Shown in pieces: positions 1-7,514 of a stretch of 18,056 nucleotides of DNA; position 1 is the first letter of the stretch, and each line of letters opens with the position of its first letter. The translations under genes and the position numbers were made by a program. Below the pieces are notes generated by a model. It saw only the letters and a list, made by a program, of their open reading frames with translations, searched no databases and was not told the origin of the DNA. Origin of the DNA: WHSM01 sp036375165. Its GTDB lineage: Bacteria; Actinomycetota; Actinomycetes; Mycobacteriales; Micromonosporaceae. Location: positions 1 through 18,056 of the forward strand of contig DASUSI010000071.1 in NCBI GenBank assembly GCA_036375165.1, in the 5' to 3' direction.

Positions 1-51
1 GTCGGCCGGCTCAACCTCGCGCCCTCGGCCAGCCTGGTGGGTGCCGGCTAG
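1..51 (+). CDS. 3' end of an unidentified gene (partial)
   Basis: Sixteen codons and a TAG stop are readable from the left edge (VGRLNLAPSASLVGAG). Fifteen of the sixteen third positions are G or C, as in real coding DNA of this organism. The stop overlaps the stop of the convergent membrane-protein gene by two bases, a common tail-to-tail layout. Too little is visible to name a family; the call rests on codon bias and context only. Confidence 0.45.
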   Translation, partial: VGRLNLAPSASLVGAG

Positions 52-530
52 CCAGCCAACGCGAGGAAGCCGCCGATGATCGCGCCGTACGCGAAGTGTC
101 CGACCAGGACCACGACCGGGGTGCTGGGCCCGTAGTTGAGCATCAGAAAGCCGGGCGACTCGATTCGGGCCACCGTCGGGGCGCTGGTGAACGGCGTACC
201 CATTCGCGGATGCACCAGCGGCAGCAGGATGTTGACCAGCGTGGTCCCGGCCACCACACCGTGCAGCAGCCCGAAGATGCCACCGAGCCACCAGCTGGCG
301 TGGCCGATCGCGCTGAACACGGCGTAGTAGAGCAACGCGAACACCAGCCCGTTGCAGAGGTGCATGACGTACCCGATCGCCTTGGCCCGGGTGCGGTCGT
401 CCGTGAGCATGGTGCCGAGCAGGAACGGCAGGTCGGTACGGGTCAGCCTGAGCTCATTGCCGGCGCGTAGCCCGGTGGTCAGCACCAGTGTGCCGACGAA
501 GCCTCCGGCGAGCGCGGCCCAGACACTCAC
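48..530 (-). CDS. Small integral membrane protein, function unknown
   Basis: This 160-residue protein starts at GTG and overlaps the upstream GH15 stop by four bases (GTGA), so it is very likely co-transcribed and translationally coupled with it. Hydrophobicity suggests four membrane helices at about residues 4-20, 50-75, 80-105 and 138-158. A polar stretch with charged residues (about 22-48) follows helix 1, and a loop near 107-130 contains HPRMGTPF and PGFLMLNYGP. I recognise no catalytic motif and no named family. The coupling suggests a role linked to the neighbouring glycoside hydrolase, but no function can be read from the sequence. Confidence 0.8.
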   Translation of the reverse strand: MSVWAALAGGFVGTLVLTTGLRAGNELRLTRTDLPFLLGTMLTDDRTRAKAIGYVMHLCNGLVFALLYYAVFSAIGHASWWLGGIFGLLHGVVAGTTLVNILLPLVHPRMGTPFTSAPTVARIESPGFLMLNYGPSTPVVVLVGHFAYGAIIGGFLALAG

Positions 531-2347
531 CGCGCCGCGTCCCCGATCGCGCAGGCGGCACTGATCAGCGCCAGGTGGGACAGGCCCTGCGGCAGGTTGC
601 CGAGAAACGCCCCGGTGCCCGGGTCGATCTCCTCGCTGTAGAGCCCGACGTCGTTGCCCAGTGCCACCAGCTGATCCATCAGTGCCGTGGCCTCCTCGAC
701 CCGCCCCCGGCGGGCGAGCGCCTCGGCGAGCCAGAACGAGCAGGCGAGGAATGCGCCTTCCTCGCCCGACAGGCCGTCCGGGCCGGTGTAGCGGTCGACG
801 TACGGGCCGTGCCGCAGCCGTTTCCCGACGGCGTCGACCGTCCCGTCGAGCCGACCCGGGTCGGGCGGCCGATAATCATGCAGCAGCCCCAGCAGCACGG
901 CGGCGTCCAGGTCCGGGCTGCCCGCGGATCGCACGTAACTGTTCAGGTCGGGGTCGAAACACCGGGCTTCCACGAACCCGGCGACCGCGTCGCGTTCCGC
1001 ACGCCACCACGCGGCGTGCCGGGACGGGATCAGGCCCCGACCGGCGAGGTCGAGGGCGCGATCCAGGGCCACCCAGCACATCATCTTGGACTGGGTGAAG
1101 TGTTCCGGGGCGCTGCGCACCTCCCAGATCCCGGAGTCGGGCTCCCGCCAGTGCCGGCAGACGTAGTCGGCGATCTTCGCGAGCCGCCGGCCCATGTCGC
1201 GGTCCAGCCGGTGCCTGCCGGTCGCGTACAACCAGGCGGTCTGCAGCAATTCGCCGTATGTGTCCAACTGCACCTGCCCGGCTGCGGCGTTGCCGACCCG
1301 TACCGGCGCGGAATCCCGGTAACCCCGTAACGGCAGGGTCCGCTCCGGGGTGCGAGGACCTCCGTCCAGCCGGTACAGCACCCGCAACCTCGGGTGGGTC
1401 AGTTGCGAGGCGTGCATCAGCCACCAGAAGTAGCCGTCCGCCTCGTCGGCGCAGCCCAACCGCAGGAAGGTGGCCACGGTGAACGCCGCGTCGCGGATCC
1501 AGCAGTACCGGTAGTCCCAGTTGCGGACCCCTCCCACGTGCTCCGGCAGCGAGCAGGTCCCGGCTGCCGCGAGCGCCGCTGACGGCGCGAACACCAGCAG
1601 CTTCAGCGCCAGCGCGCTGCGGATCACGGCGTCTCGCCAGGGCTCGGGGAACGACCGTCGCCCGGTCCAGCGCCGCCACACCTCAACGGTGTGGTCCACT
1701 CGGGCTTCGCAGTCAGCGCTGCTCGGCAGCACCAGTGGCTCCTGACCGGCGTACGTCATCGCGATCACCGCCCGGGACCCGGCGTCGAGCCGGAACCGGC
1801 CGTGTACCGATCCCGCTTCGCAGCGTGGCTCACCCGCATTCCAGGCGGACACCGCCACGGCCTCGCTGCCGTGGCTCGCCACGGTCGCACCGGCGCGTAC
1901 CCGGATCCGCGGGGTATGGGCCCCGTACCCGAACCGTGGTGTCACCCGCCAGGTCAGTGGCACCACCCCGGCCTGGCAGTCGATCCGCCGGACCAACTCC
2001 CCGTCCGGCACCAGCGAGGGATGGTCGGTCAGCGTCAGCGTGTCGGTCGCCGTGACCGTGCCGGTGGCCGTGGTGAACCGGGTCTCCAGGACGTTCGTGT
2101 GGGGCAGGTAGCGGCGGCTCGTGGTGTACGGGTCTTCCGGCTCCAACCGGAAGCAGCCACCACGTTCCGGGTCCAGCACGGCCGCCAGCACCGACGGCGA
2201 GTCCAGGTTGGGCCACGCCAGCCAGTCCACGGAACCGTCCCGCGCGACCAGGGCGACGGTCCGGCCGTCACCGATGACCGCGTAGTCCCGCAGCGGCGCG
2301 TAGCCGTCGATCCGGATTGGTACGACAGCCACCGCAGGACCGGTCAT
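527..2347 (-). CDS. Glycoside hydrolase family 15 protein (glucoamylase/trehalase type)
   Basis: A cytoplasmic protein of about 606 residues with the two-part GH15 layout: an N-terminal beta-sandwich opening with RDYAVIGDGRTVALVARDGS, then an (alpha/alpha)6 barrel. The family hallmark NWDYRYCWIRD is at about residues 276-286. The general acid Glu is in SGIWEVRSAPEHF (about 409), and the second catalytic Glu is in LYSEEIDPGTG (about 572). Actinobacterial members hydrolyse alpha-glucosidic bonds; some, as in mycobacteria, are trehalases, so the substrate here may be trehalose or an alpha-glucan. No signal peptide is seen. I chose the ATG at 2347 because the family N-terminus follows shortly after it; the frame stays open to a TTG at 2398. 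The stop overlaps the start of the membrane-protein gene. Confidence 0.9.
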   Translation of the reverse strand: MTGPAVAVVPIRIDGYAPLRDYAVIGDGRTVALVARDGSVDWLAWPNLDSPSVLAAVLDPERGGCFRLEPEDPYTTSRRYLPHTNVLETRFTTATGTVTATDTLTLTDHPSLVPDGELVRRIDCQAGVVPLTWRVTPRFGYGAHTPRIRVRAGATVASHGSEAVAVSAWNAGEPRCEAGSVHGRFRLDAGSRAVIAMTYAGQEPLVLPSSADCEARVDHTVEVWRRWTGRRSFPEPWRDAVIRSALALKLLVFAPSAALAAAGTCSLPEHVGGVRNWDYRYCWIRDAAFTVATFLRLGCADEADGYFWWLMHASQLTHPRLRVLYRLDGGPRTPERTLPLRGYRDSAPVRVGNAAAGQVQLDTYGELLQTAWLYATGRHRLDRDMGRRLAKIADYVCRHWREPDSGIWEVRSAPEHFTQSKMMCWVALDRALDLAGRGLIPSRHAAWWRAERDAVAGFVEARCFDPDLNSYVRSAGSPDLDAAVLLGLLHDYRPPDPGRLDGTVDAVGKRLRHGPYVDRYTGPDGLSGEEGAFLACSFWLAEALARRGRVEEATALMDQLVALGNDVGLYSEEIDPGTGAFLGNLPQGLSHLALISAACAIGDAAR

Positions 2348-2483
2348 GACCGTATAGATGCTCCCGTAGTCGATCTGTGAAACCGTTGCCCGGCGCAACC
2401 CAAGATCACCGTTTGGGGTCGGGTCAGTACGCGGGACAATGTGGCATGCCAGCTCCGACAGCCACCAGGAAGTGGGTGACCCG
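2348..2483. promoter_or_regulatory. Divergent intergenic region between GH15 and the PLP-enzyme gene
   Basis: These 136 bases separate two divergently read genes and must hold promoters for both. No convincing -10/-35 pair or operator stands out. The only clear signal is a purine-rich AGGAAG at about 2467-2472 ahead of the GTG start at 2484. Confidence 0.4.
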
Positions 2484-3701
2484 GTGTCCTATGACGTCGA
2501 AGAGGTACGCCGCCAATTCCCGGCGCTGTCCCGTGGCGTCGCGCACTTCGAGGGAGCCGGCGGCACGCTGGTGCCGGAGGTGGTCGCCGAAGCGGTCGCC
2601 ACGGCGCTGAATTCCGGGCTGGCCAACCGGGGCCGGCTCACCGACGCCGCCCGGCGGGCAGACGACATCGTGCATGCCGCCCGACGCGCGATGGCTGACC
2701 TGCTCGGTTGCCAGCCGCGGGGCGTGGTGTTCGGCCGCAGCATGACCCAGTTGACGTACGACATGGCTCGTACCCTGGCGAAGACCTGGAGCCCTGGTGA
2801 CGAGGTCGTGGTGACCCGGCTGGAGCATGACGCCAACCTCCGACCGTGGCTGACGGTCGCCGAGTCGGCCGGGGCCACCGCGCGGTGGGTCGACTTCGAC
2901 CCGGACACCACGGAACTCGCCGCCACGGCAGTGGCCGCCGCATTGAGTGAGCGGACCCGCCTGGTAGCGGTCACCGGGGCGTCGAACCTGCTCGGCACCC
3001 GCCCGGACCTTCCCGCCATCGCCGCGGCCGTCCACGCGGCCGGTCCCGCGCTGCTGTACGTGGACGGGGTTCACCTCACCCCTCATGCCGCCATCGATAT
3101 GACGGCCCTGGGGGTGGATTTCTTCACCTGCTCCCCGTACAAGTTCTGCGGCCCGCACCTCGGCGTCCTGGCCGCCGCACCGGACCTGCTGGAGACGTTG
3201 CGACCGGACAGGCTGTTGCCGTCGACCGACGAGGTTCCGGAGCGGTTCGAGCTGGGCACCCTGCCGTACGAGCTGCTCGCCGGGGTCACCGCCACGGTGG
3301 ACTTCCTCGCGGGGCTGGCCGCGCGGGGCAGCGGGTCCCGGCATGCCCGGTTGCTCGGATCCATGGCCGCCATCGAGCGGTACGAACAGGGCCTGCTGTC
3401 CCGCCTGGAAGCCGGACTGAACCAGATCGAGCCGGTGGTCCAGCACGGCAGGGCAACCCGGCGTACTCCCACGGTGTTGTTCTCGGTCCGGGGGGTGGCA
3501 TCGCCCAATGTCTCCCAGGCGCTCGCCGACGCCGACGTCAGCGCACCTTCGGGACATTTCTACGCGATCGAGCCCGCCCGCCACATCGGACTGCCAGAAG
3601 GTGCCGTCCGCGCATCACTCGCGCCGTACTGCACCGCTGAAGACGTCGACCGGCTGCTCACTGTGGTCGCACGGCTGGCGAACGTGGTCCCGCTGCGCTG
3701 A
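2484..3701 (+). CDS. Cysteine desulfurase-like PLP-dependent protein (aminotransferase class V fold)
   Basis: The product is about 405 residues with a fold type I PLP enzyme layout. The predicted Schiff-base lysine is in TCSPYKFCGPHLG (about residue 220). The cofactor-stacking His is in RLEHDANLRPW, and the PLP-contacting Asp in YVDGVHLTPH. The substrate-loop cysteine of IscS/SufS is not there: the equivalent C-terminal region reads PSGHFYAIEPARHIGL. That pattern is typical of the 'cysteine desulfurase-like' subfamily, whose substrate is unknown. I place the start at GTG 2484 with an AGGAAG site upstream; an in-frame start at 2439 would add 15 unconserved residues. The gene stands alone, divergent from GH15. 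Function beyond PLP chemistry cannot be assigned. Confidence 0.88.
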   Translation: MSYDVEEVRRQFPALSRGVAHFEGAGGTLVPEVVAEAVATALNSGLANRGRLTDAARRADDIVHAARRAMADLLGCQPRGVVFGRSMTQLTYDMARTLAKTWSPGDEVVVTRLEHDANLRPWLTVAESAGATARWVDFDPDTTELAATAVAAALSERTRLVAVTGASNLLGTRPDLPAIAAAVHAAGPALLYVDGVHLTPHAAIDMTALGVDFFTCSPYKFCGPHLGVLAAAPDLLETLRPDRLLPSTDEVPERFELGTLPYELLAGVTATVDFLAGLAARGSGSRHARLLGSMAAIERYEQGLLSRLEAGLNQIEPVVQHGRATRRTPTVLFSVRGVASPNVSQALADADVSAPSGHFYAIEPARHIGLPEGAVRASLAPYCTAEDVDRLLTVVARLANVVPLR

Positions 3702-3741
3702 CCTGACCGGTAACGCCGGCTCCTGTCCGGTCCGTGCCCGG

Positions 3742-3762
3742 CAGACGCCGTCTGGTGTTTTT
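3742..3762 (+). terminator. Possible rho-independent terminator after the PLP-enzyme gene
   Basis: A short stem CAGAC-GCC-GTCTG (3742-3754) is followed by GTG and a run of five T (3758-3762), 40 bases after the stop. A T-run is unusual for this GC content and supports the call, but the stem is only five base pairs. Confidence 0.4.
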
Positions 3763-3843
3763 GTCACAGGCATTCTGTACGCTCCCGGCCACCTCAGGTA
3801 CAGGATGCTGGCGCGTCCGACGTGACGGCTGGAGTGGTGCCAC

Positions 3844-4449
3844 GTGGCGAAGCGCTCGACCGGGGGATGGCTGCCCGGCTTTCTCATCCTGGTGGTGGCC
3901 ATCCAGGTCGGGAGGCAGTGGGCCGAGCGGAATCCGGTCTGGGCCGGGCTGGTACTCGCGGTCGTGCTGATCTGCGCCGTGACCGGGCTGGTGTCGGTGG
4001 CCCACGTCCGGGAGCGGGCGGCGGCCCGGCAGGCCGAACTGGAGCGCAGCATCAGCAGTGCGGACGGTTTGAGCGGCACGGAGTTCGAGCACTGGTTCGC
4101 CCGGTTGCTGGAGCGATCCGGGTTCACCGGGATCAAGGTCCGCGGTGGGGCCGGTGATCTCGGGGCGGACGTGATCGCGACGACGCCCCTCGGTGAGCGG
4201 GCGGTGTTCCAGTGCAAGCGCCACCGCAGGAACGTTCCGGACAGGTACGTGCAGCAGTTCGCCGGCACCTGCCGGGCCATCCACCGCGCCGACATCGCGG
4301 CGATCGTCACTACGGCCGGGTTCACCGAGCCGGCCCGGCAACTGGCCCGCCGGCTGAACATCGTGCTGGTTGACCGCGACGCGCTCGCGGCGTGGGCGGC
4401 CGACCACACCCCGCCGAAGGTGTTCGGCCGTCCGGCAGCCGCCGCTTGA
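3844..4449 (+). CDS. Membrane-anchored Mrr-type restriction endonuclease-like protein
   Basis: A 201-residue protein starting at GTG. Two hydrophobic helices (about residues 9-27 and 33-53) and a short charged linker precede a PD-(D/E)XK nuclease domain of the Mrr_cat kind (about 70-180). Visible core residues are the Glu of GTEFEHWFARLL, the Asp of GDLGADVIA and the Q-x-K of VFQCKR, which together form the expected D...QxK metal site. A C-terminal helix-rich part ends in a Pro/Ala tail. Family members cut DNA, often modified DNA, but many two-helix forms are uncharacterised. No methyltransferase or specificity gene is nearby, so it is not part of a classical restriction-modification pair. 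A membrane position would suit action on incoming DNA; that is inference. Confidence 0.85.
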   Translation: MAKRSTGGWLPGFLILVVAIQVGRQWAERNPVWAGLVLAVVLICAVTGLVSVAHVRERAAARQAELERSISSADGLSGTEFEHWFARLLERSGFTGIKVRGGAGDLGADVIATTPLGERAVFQCKRHRRNVPDRYVQQFAGTCRAIHRADIAAIVTTAGFTEPARQLARRLNIVLVDRDALAAWAADHTPPKVFGRPAAAA

Positions 4450-4456
4450 ACCCGCT

Positions 4457-4499
4457 GCGCCCGGGTCGGCCCGGCTTCGGGTCCACCCGTCCCGGGCGC
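4457..4499 (+). terminator. Nested inverted repeat downstream of the nuclease gene
   Basis: GCGCCCGGG (4457-4465) is exactly complementary to CCCGGGCGC (4491-4499). The 25-nt loop contains a second small hairpin, CCCG-GCTT-CGGG. It starts 7 bases after the nuclease stop, so a terminator is the simplest reading, although there is no T-run. It also abuts the DosR-like palindrome that begins at 4501. Confidence 0.5.
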
Positions 4500-4500
4500 T

Positions 4501-4514
4501 GGGGCTTTCGCCCC
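4501..4514 (+). promoter_or_regulatory. DosR/DevR-like operator upstream of the hibernation factor gene
   Basis: The sequence GGGGCTTTCGCCCC is an inverted repeat with a 5-bp arm on each side of TTTC. It fits the core of the DosR/DevR box of actinobacteria (mycobacterial consensus TTSGGGACTWWAGTCCCSAA), with one symmetrical A-to-G/T-to-C change. It lies 76 bp before the ATG of a RaiA/HPF-family gene, a class that includes a known DosR target in mycobacteria. The match is by eye. Confidence 0.55.
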
Positions 4515-4590
4515 TGACGTACCGCCGCACAAGGTCACAGCCTGGTGGTAGGGGAACTGCCGGTACCCGTGGACAAAGGAGTGATCGAGC

Positions 4591-5376
4591 ATGGCCCACC
4601 TGGCGATCGCAGACCTGGACGTGACACTGCGCGGCGAGTTGCCGCCGGACACCCGCGACAACGCCGTGTTTCGACTCGGGTCGGTACTGAGGCAGAGCCC
4701 GGAACCGGTGCTGTACGCCCGGGTGAAGATCACTCGACACGCTGATCCGGCCCTTGCCCGTCCGGTGCTGGTGCAGGTCAACCTGGACCTGAACGGCCGG
4801 CCGGTCCGGGTCAGTGCTGACGGTGCCACCGCCGGTGAGGCGATCGGTGAGGCGCAGGCGAAGTTGCGGCGCCGGTTGCCGAAGTTCGCCCGCCACTGGC
4901 AGGCCCGGCGCGGCGGGATGTCCGGCGCGGCGGCACACGAGTGGCGTCATGATTTCGAACTCACGGCGCGACCGCCCTACTTCCCTCGGCCGGTGGCGGA
5001 GCGGGAAGTGCTACGCCACAAGTCACTCACCCTGGCGCGGGCGACCCTGGATGACGCGGTGGCGGACATGAACCAGATGGACTACGACTTCCATCTGTTC
5101 ACCGAGATCGGTACCGGGCAGGACAGCGTGTTGTACCGGTCGGGTCCGACGGGGTACCGGCTGGCGCAGCTCAGACCCCGGCCGGACCGGATCGCGCCGC
5201 ACCGGGCACCGGTCACGGTGAGCGAGCGGCGGGCACCGCGGCTGACGGTGTCCGAGGCGGTGGAGCGACTGAACCTGCTCGGTACGCCGTTCCTGTTCTT
5301 CCGTCACGCGGAGAGTCGTCGCGGCTGCCTGCTCTATCACCGCTACGACGGTCACTACGGGCTGATCACAGGCTAA
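4591..5376 (+). CDS. Long ribosome hibernation promoting factor (RaiA/HPF family) with duplicated C-terminal domain
   Basis: A 261-residue cytoplasmic protein. The first 110 residues look like a divergent RaiA/HPF domain that would bind the 30S decoding region. Two copies of the long-HPF C-terminal domain (sigma-54 modulation/S30EA type) follow. Copy 1, about 135-195, contains LDDAVADMNQMDYDFHLFTE and VLYRSGPTGYRL. Copy 2, about 213-261, contains SEAVERLNLLGTPFLFFRH and LLYHRYDGHYGLI. Long HPFs normally carry one such domain, used for 100S dimer formation. The start is well fixed by AAGGAGTGA (4576-4584), six bases before ATG. Architecture and the DosR-like box recall mycobacterial Rv0079/RafH, a stress-induced hibernation factor. 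The expected role is to silence and protect ribosomes under low oxygen or stasis. Confidence 0.85.
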   Translation: MAHLAIADLDVTLRGELPPDTRDNAVFRLGSVLRQSPEPVLYARVKITRHADPALARPVLVQVNLDLNGRPVRVSADGATAGEAIGEAQAKLRRRLPKFARHWQARRGGMSGAAAHEWRHDFELTARPPYFPRPVAEREVLRHKSLTLARATLDDAVADMNQMDYDFHLFTEIGTGQDSVLYRSGPTGYRLAQLRPRPDRIAPHRAPVTVSERRAPRLTVSEAVERLNLLGTPFLFFRHAESRRGCLLYHRYDGHYGLITG

Positions 5377-5381
5377 GTGGA

Positions 5382-5418
5382 TCGGAGGCCGCCTCCGGGT
5401 TCCGGAAGCGGCCTCCGA
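5382..5418. terminator. Bidirectional hairpin terminator between convergent genes
   Basis: TCGGAGGCCGC (5382-5392) pairs perfectly with GCGGCCTCCGA (5408-5418) around a 15-nt loop that can add CCGG pairing. It lies between the stop of the hibernation factor (5376) and the stop of the convergent LVIVD gene (5439), so it can serve both. Confidence 0.8.
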
Positions 5419-5438
5419 CCTGCCGGGTCACCGGGGCG

Positions 5439-7343
5439 TCAGCCGCCGGTGTACCGCACGATGTAGAGACCGAAGTCCCGGTCGGACAGCAGTACGTAGC
5501 TCTGTCCGCCGATGCTGACCGGGTCAAGGCCCCAGAAGTTGTTGCCGTCCTGGTCGATGAGCGCGCCGACCTCGACGAGTTGGCCGTCCTGGATCTTGAG
5601 CGTCCGGTAGCCGCCCGCGTAGTAGGCGACGTGGATCAGCTGGTCGCTGTTCGGGTCGGCCTCGACCTCGTGCACCGACAGGTCGCCCTTGCCGGCGGCG
5701 TTCGCCTCCAGCTTGGACTCCGCCAAGGCGTACGTGTCCAACTCGTTGAGGCTTCCCGCGTCGAGCAGGTGGATGTAGCCCCACCCGTCGAACGTGGCCT
5801 CGATGGAGACGCGTTCCCCGACGGCGCCGAGTGCCGGCTCGGTGCCTGAGACGTACGGCAGGTCGTAGCGCGGCGCCGAGTTGAACATCCTGTGGAAGGC
5901 CCCGTGCGTGGTGCAGACGCCCACGATCGGGTTGGCCGGGAACGCGCCCGAGCCGCAGAACGGAGGCTGGCTGTCCTGCGACGGGCTGCCGAGGTGCCGC
6001 TGCACGAACACTACGGCGTCATAGCCGGCGCTGATCGCGTTGGCGGCCTTCTCGCCGGGGAAGCACGCCGGTTCGGTGTTCTCCGGATCGCCGGTGGGTC
6101 CACGCTGGATCACCGCGATCCTCTCCTCGCCAGGCTCCAGCGGGACGTTGGGTGGCGGCGGCACCGGTGCGGAGGTTCCGGGGCAGGCGTACCCGACGTA
6201 GACCGTCGGGCCGTTCAGCCTGCGGTCCGGCAGGGCCGCCGGGGACGCCGCGCCACCGACGCTCACCGAGGCGTACGTGCCGGCGTTCGGCCCGGTGGTG
6301 ATGCTGAACGGGCCGGTGCGGTACGGCGCGAAGTCCTCGTCGGTGCCGACGAAGTACTGCCCGGAGCGGTTCCAGTCGCCCTGGTGGGCGTTGCCCTCCG
6401 GCGGGCGATTCCCTGGGAACTCGGGGTCCTCGGCCGCGTAGTCGGAGTCGTCGATGAAGACCGGGCTCGCCGGGTTGGTGACGTCCAGCTTCACCCAGCC
6501 GACGTCCCAGTACGACACCATCGCGATCCACCGGTCGCCGAACTTACGGACCTGCAGGTCGTGGATGAAGTCCTGGTTTCCGAGCCCTTCGCTGGTGGCC
6601 GCCGGCCAGTGCGGCAGGCCGGTCTCGGCGATCAGGGTCGGCTTGCTCGGGTTGGTGATGTCGAGAATGTCGACGTCGAGGATTTCCTCGTCGTCGACGA
6701 TGATGGCATACGCCCGGCGCGTGGTGCTGTCGTACCAGGCGAAGACACTGTGGATCTCGCGCACGTGGCGCTGGCTGGAGCCCGGGTTTTCGAAGTCGCC
6801 GGCGCCTTCGACGAGTTTCATCGGTTTCGCGGGGTTGCTGACGTCCACGATGGACAGCCCGCCGATGCCGTTCTTGTTGCAGGCTTCGTTGTTGTAGAGC
6901 AACAGGTCGCCCCGGAAGTACCTGGTGTCGACGGAGATCGCCTGGACACCTTCGGAGACGTAGCTGTCGGTGTGGCTGGGGATGAATCCGACCTTTGTCG
7001 GGTTGTTCACGTCCCGCACGTCCGCCACGTACACCCCGCCGGTCTGGCAGATCGGCTCGGAGTAGGCGCCGAGGTAGGCGAAACCGTTGTGTTCGGCAAC
7101 GTCGGCGATGCGGCCCGGCTCGGCGGTCAGCCGTAACTTGGATACCAGGTCGACGTTGTTCTGTACCGGTGGGAGATGACCTTCCACCCCGCCGTGCTGG
7201 TGCCCGTGGTCGCCTTTCTTGTGGATCTCGAAGGCCACGTCATCGCCCTCTTGGTCGACGTGGCTGTTGGCTGGGGAAATCGGCGCGAAGATCACTGCGG
7301 CCACCAGGGCCACGGCGGCGGCGCCTTTGCCTGCTCGCCTCAC
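5439..7343 (-). CDS. Secreted LVIVD-repeat beta-propeller protein with inserted PA domain
   Basis: A 634-residue protein with a Sec-type signal peptide (basic MRRAGKG, hydrophobic core to about residue 22, cleavage near ANS-H). A His-rich segment (residues 41-50, HKKGDHGHQH) follows at the mature N-terminus. LVIVD-type propeller blades are visible as GGVYVADVRDVNNPTKVGF (about 102), GGLSIVDVSNPAKP (161), VDILDITNPSKP (224), VKLDVTNPASP (284) and again near the C-terminus. A PA-like insertion at about 375-495 contains GEERIAVIQRG and AISAGYDAVVFVQRH. The GTG start follows a canonical AGGAGGT (complement of 7348-7354). No catalytic motif is seen. The likely location is extracellular or cell surface, with an unknown binding role. 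Confidence 0.85.
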   Translation of the reverse strand: MRRAGKGAAAVALVAAVIFAPISPANSHVDQEGDDVAFEIHKKGDHGHQHGGVEGHLPPVQNNVDLVSKLRLTAEPGRIADVAEHNGFAYLGAYSEPICQTGGVYVADVRDVNNPTKVGFIPSHTDSYVSEGVQAISVDTRYFRGDLLLYNNEACNKNGIGGLSIVDVSNPAKPMKLVEGAGDFENPGSSQRHVREIHSVFAWYDSTTRRAYAIIVDDEEILDVDILDITNPSKPTLIAETGLPHWPAATSEGLGNQDFIHDLQVRKFGDRWIAMVSYWDVGWVKLDVTNPASPVFIDDSDYAAEDPEFPGNRPPEGNAHQGDWNRSGQYFVGTDEDFAPYRTGPFSITTGPNAGTYASVSVGGAASPAALPDRRLNGPTVYVGYACPGTSAPVPPPPNVPLEPGEERIAVIQRGPTGDPENTEPACFPGEKAANAISAGYDAVVFVQRHLGSPSQDSQPPFCGSGAFPANPIVGVCTTHGAFHRMFNSAPRYDLPYVSGTEPALGAVGERVSIEATFDGWGYIHLLDAGSLNELDTYALAESKLEANAAGKGDLSVHEVEADPNSDQLIHVAYYAGGYRTLKIQDGQLVEVGALIDQDGNNFWGLDPVSIGGQSYVLLSDRDFGLYIVRYTGG

Positions 7344-7514
7344 ATGTACCTCCTGCGTTCAGTACGACAAGGCTAGGAGGCACTGTGGCATGTGATCCTC
7401 GTCCACGGACAGAGGGGAAATCACTATTTGAAGTCGAGTCGTTCCTCAAAGCCACTGTTTCTACCGTGTAACGGATTACTGGCTCGGGAACGATGTGGTG
7501 AAACGTGATGGTGA
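7344..7514. other. Spacer between the LVIVD gene and the truncated gene
   Basis: The only clear signal in these 171 bases is the minus-strand AGGAGGT site for the LVIVD gene. The part from about 7378 to 7500 is less GC-rich than its surroundings. I see no start region or signal peptide for the truncated gene that follows. Confidence 0.4.

Noticed and set aside
2424..3584. Minus-strand open frame opposite the PLP-enzyme gene
   Set aside because: No domain or signal is visible, and it is fully covered by a well-supported gene on the other strand.
5892..7136. Plus-strand open frame of 414 codons opposite the LVIVD gene
   Set aside because: Antisense shadow: low-complexity Arg/Val/Gly composition, no family match, and the opposite strand carries a clear signal peptide, ribosome site and repeats.
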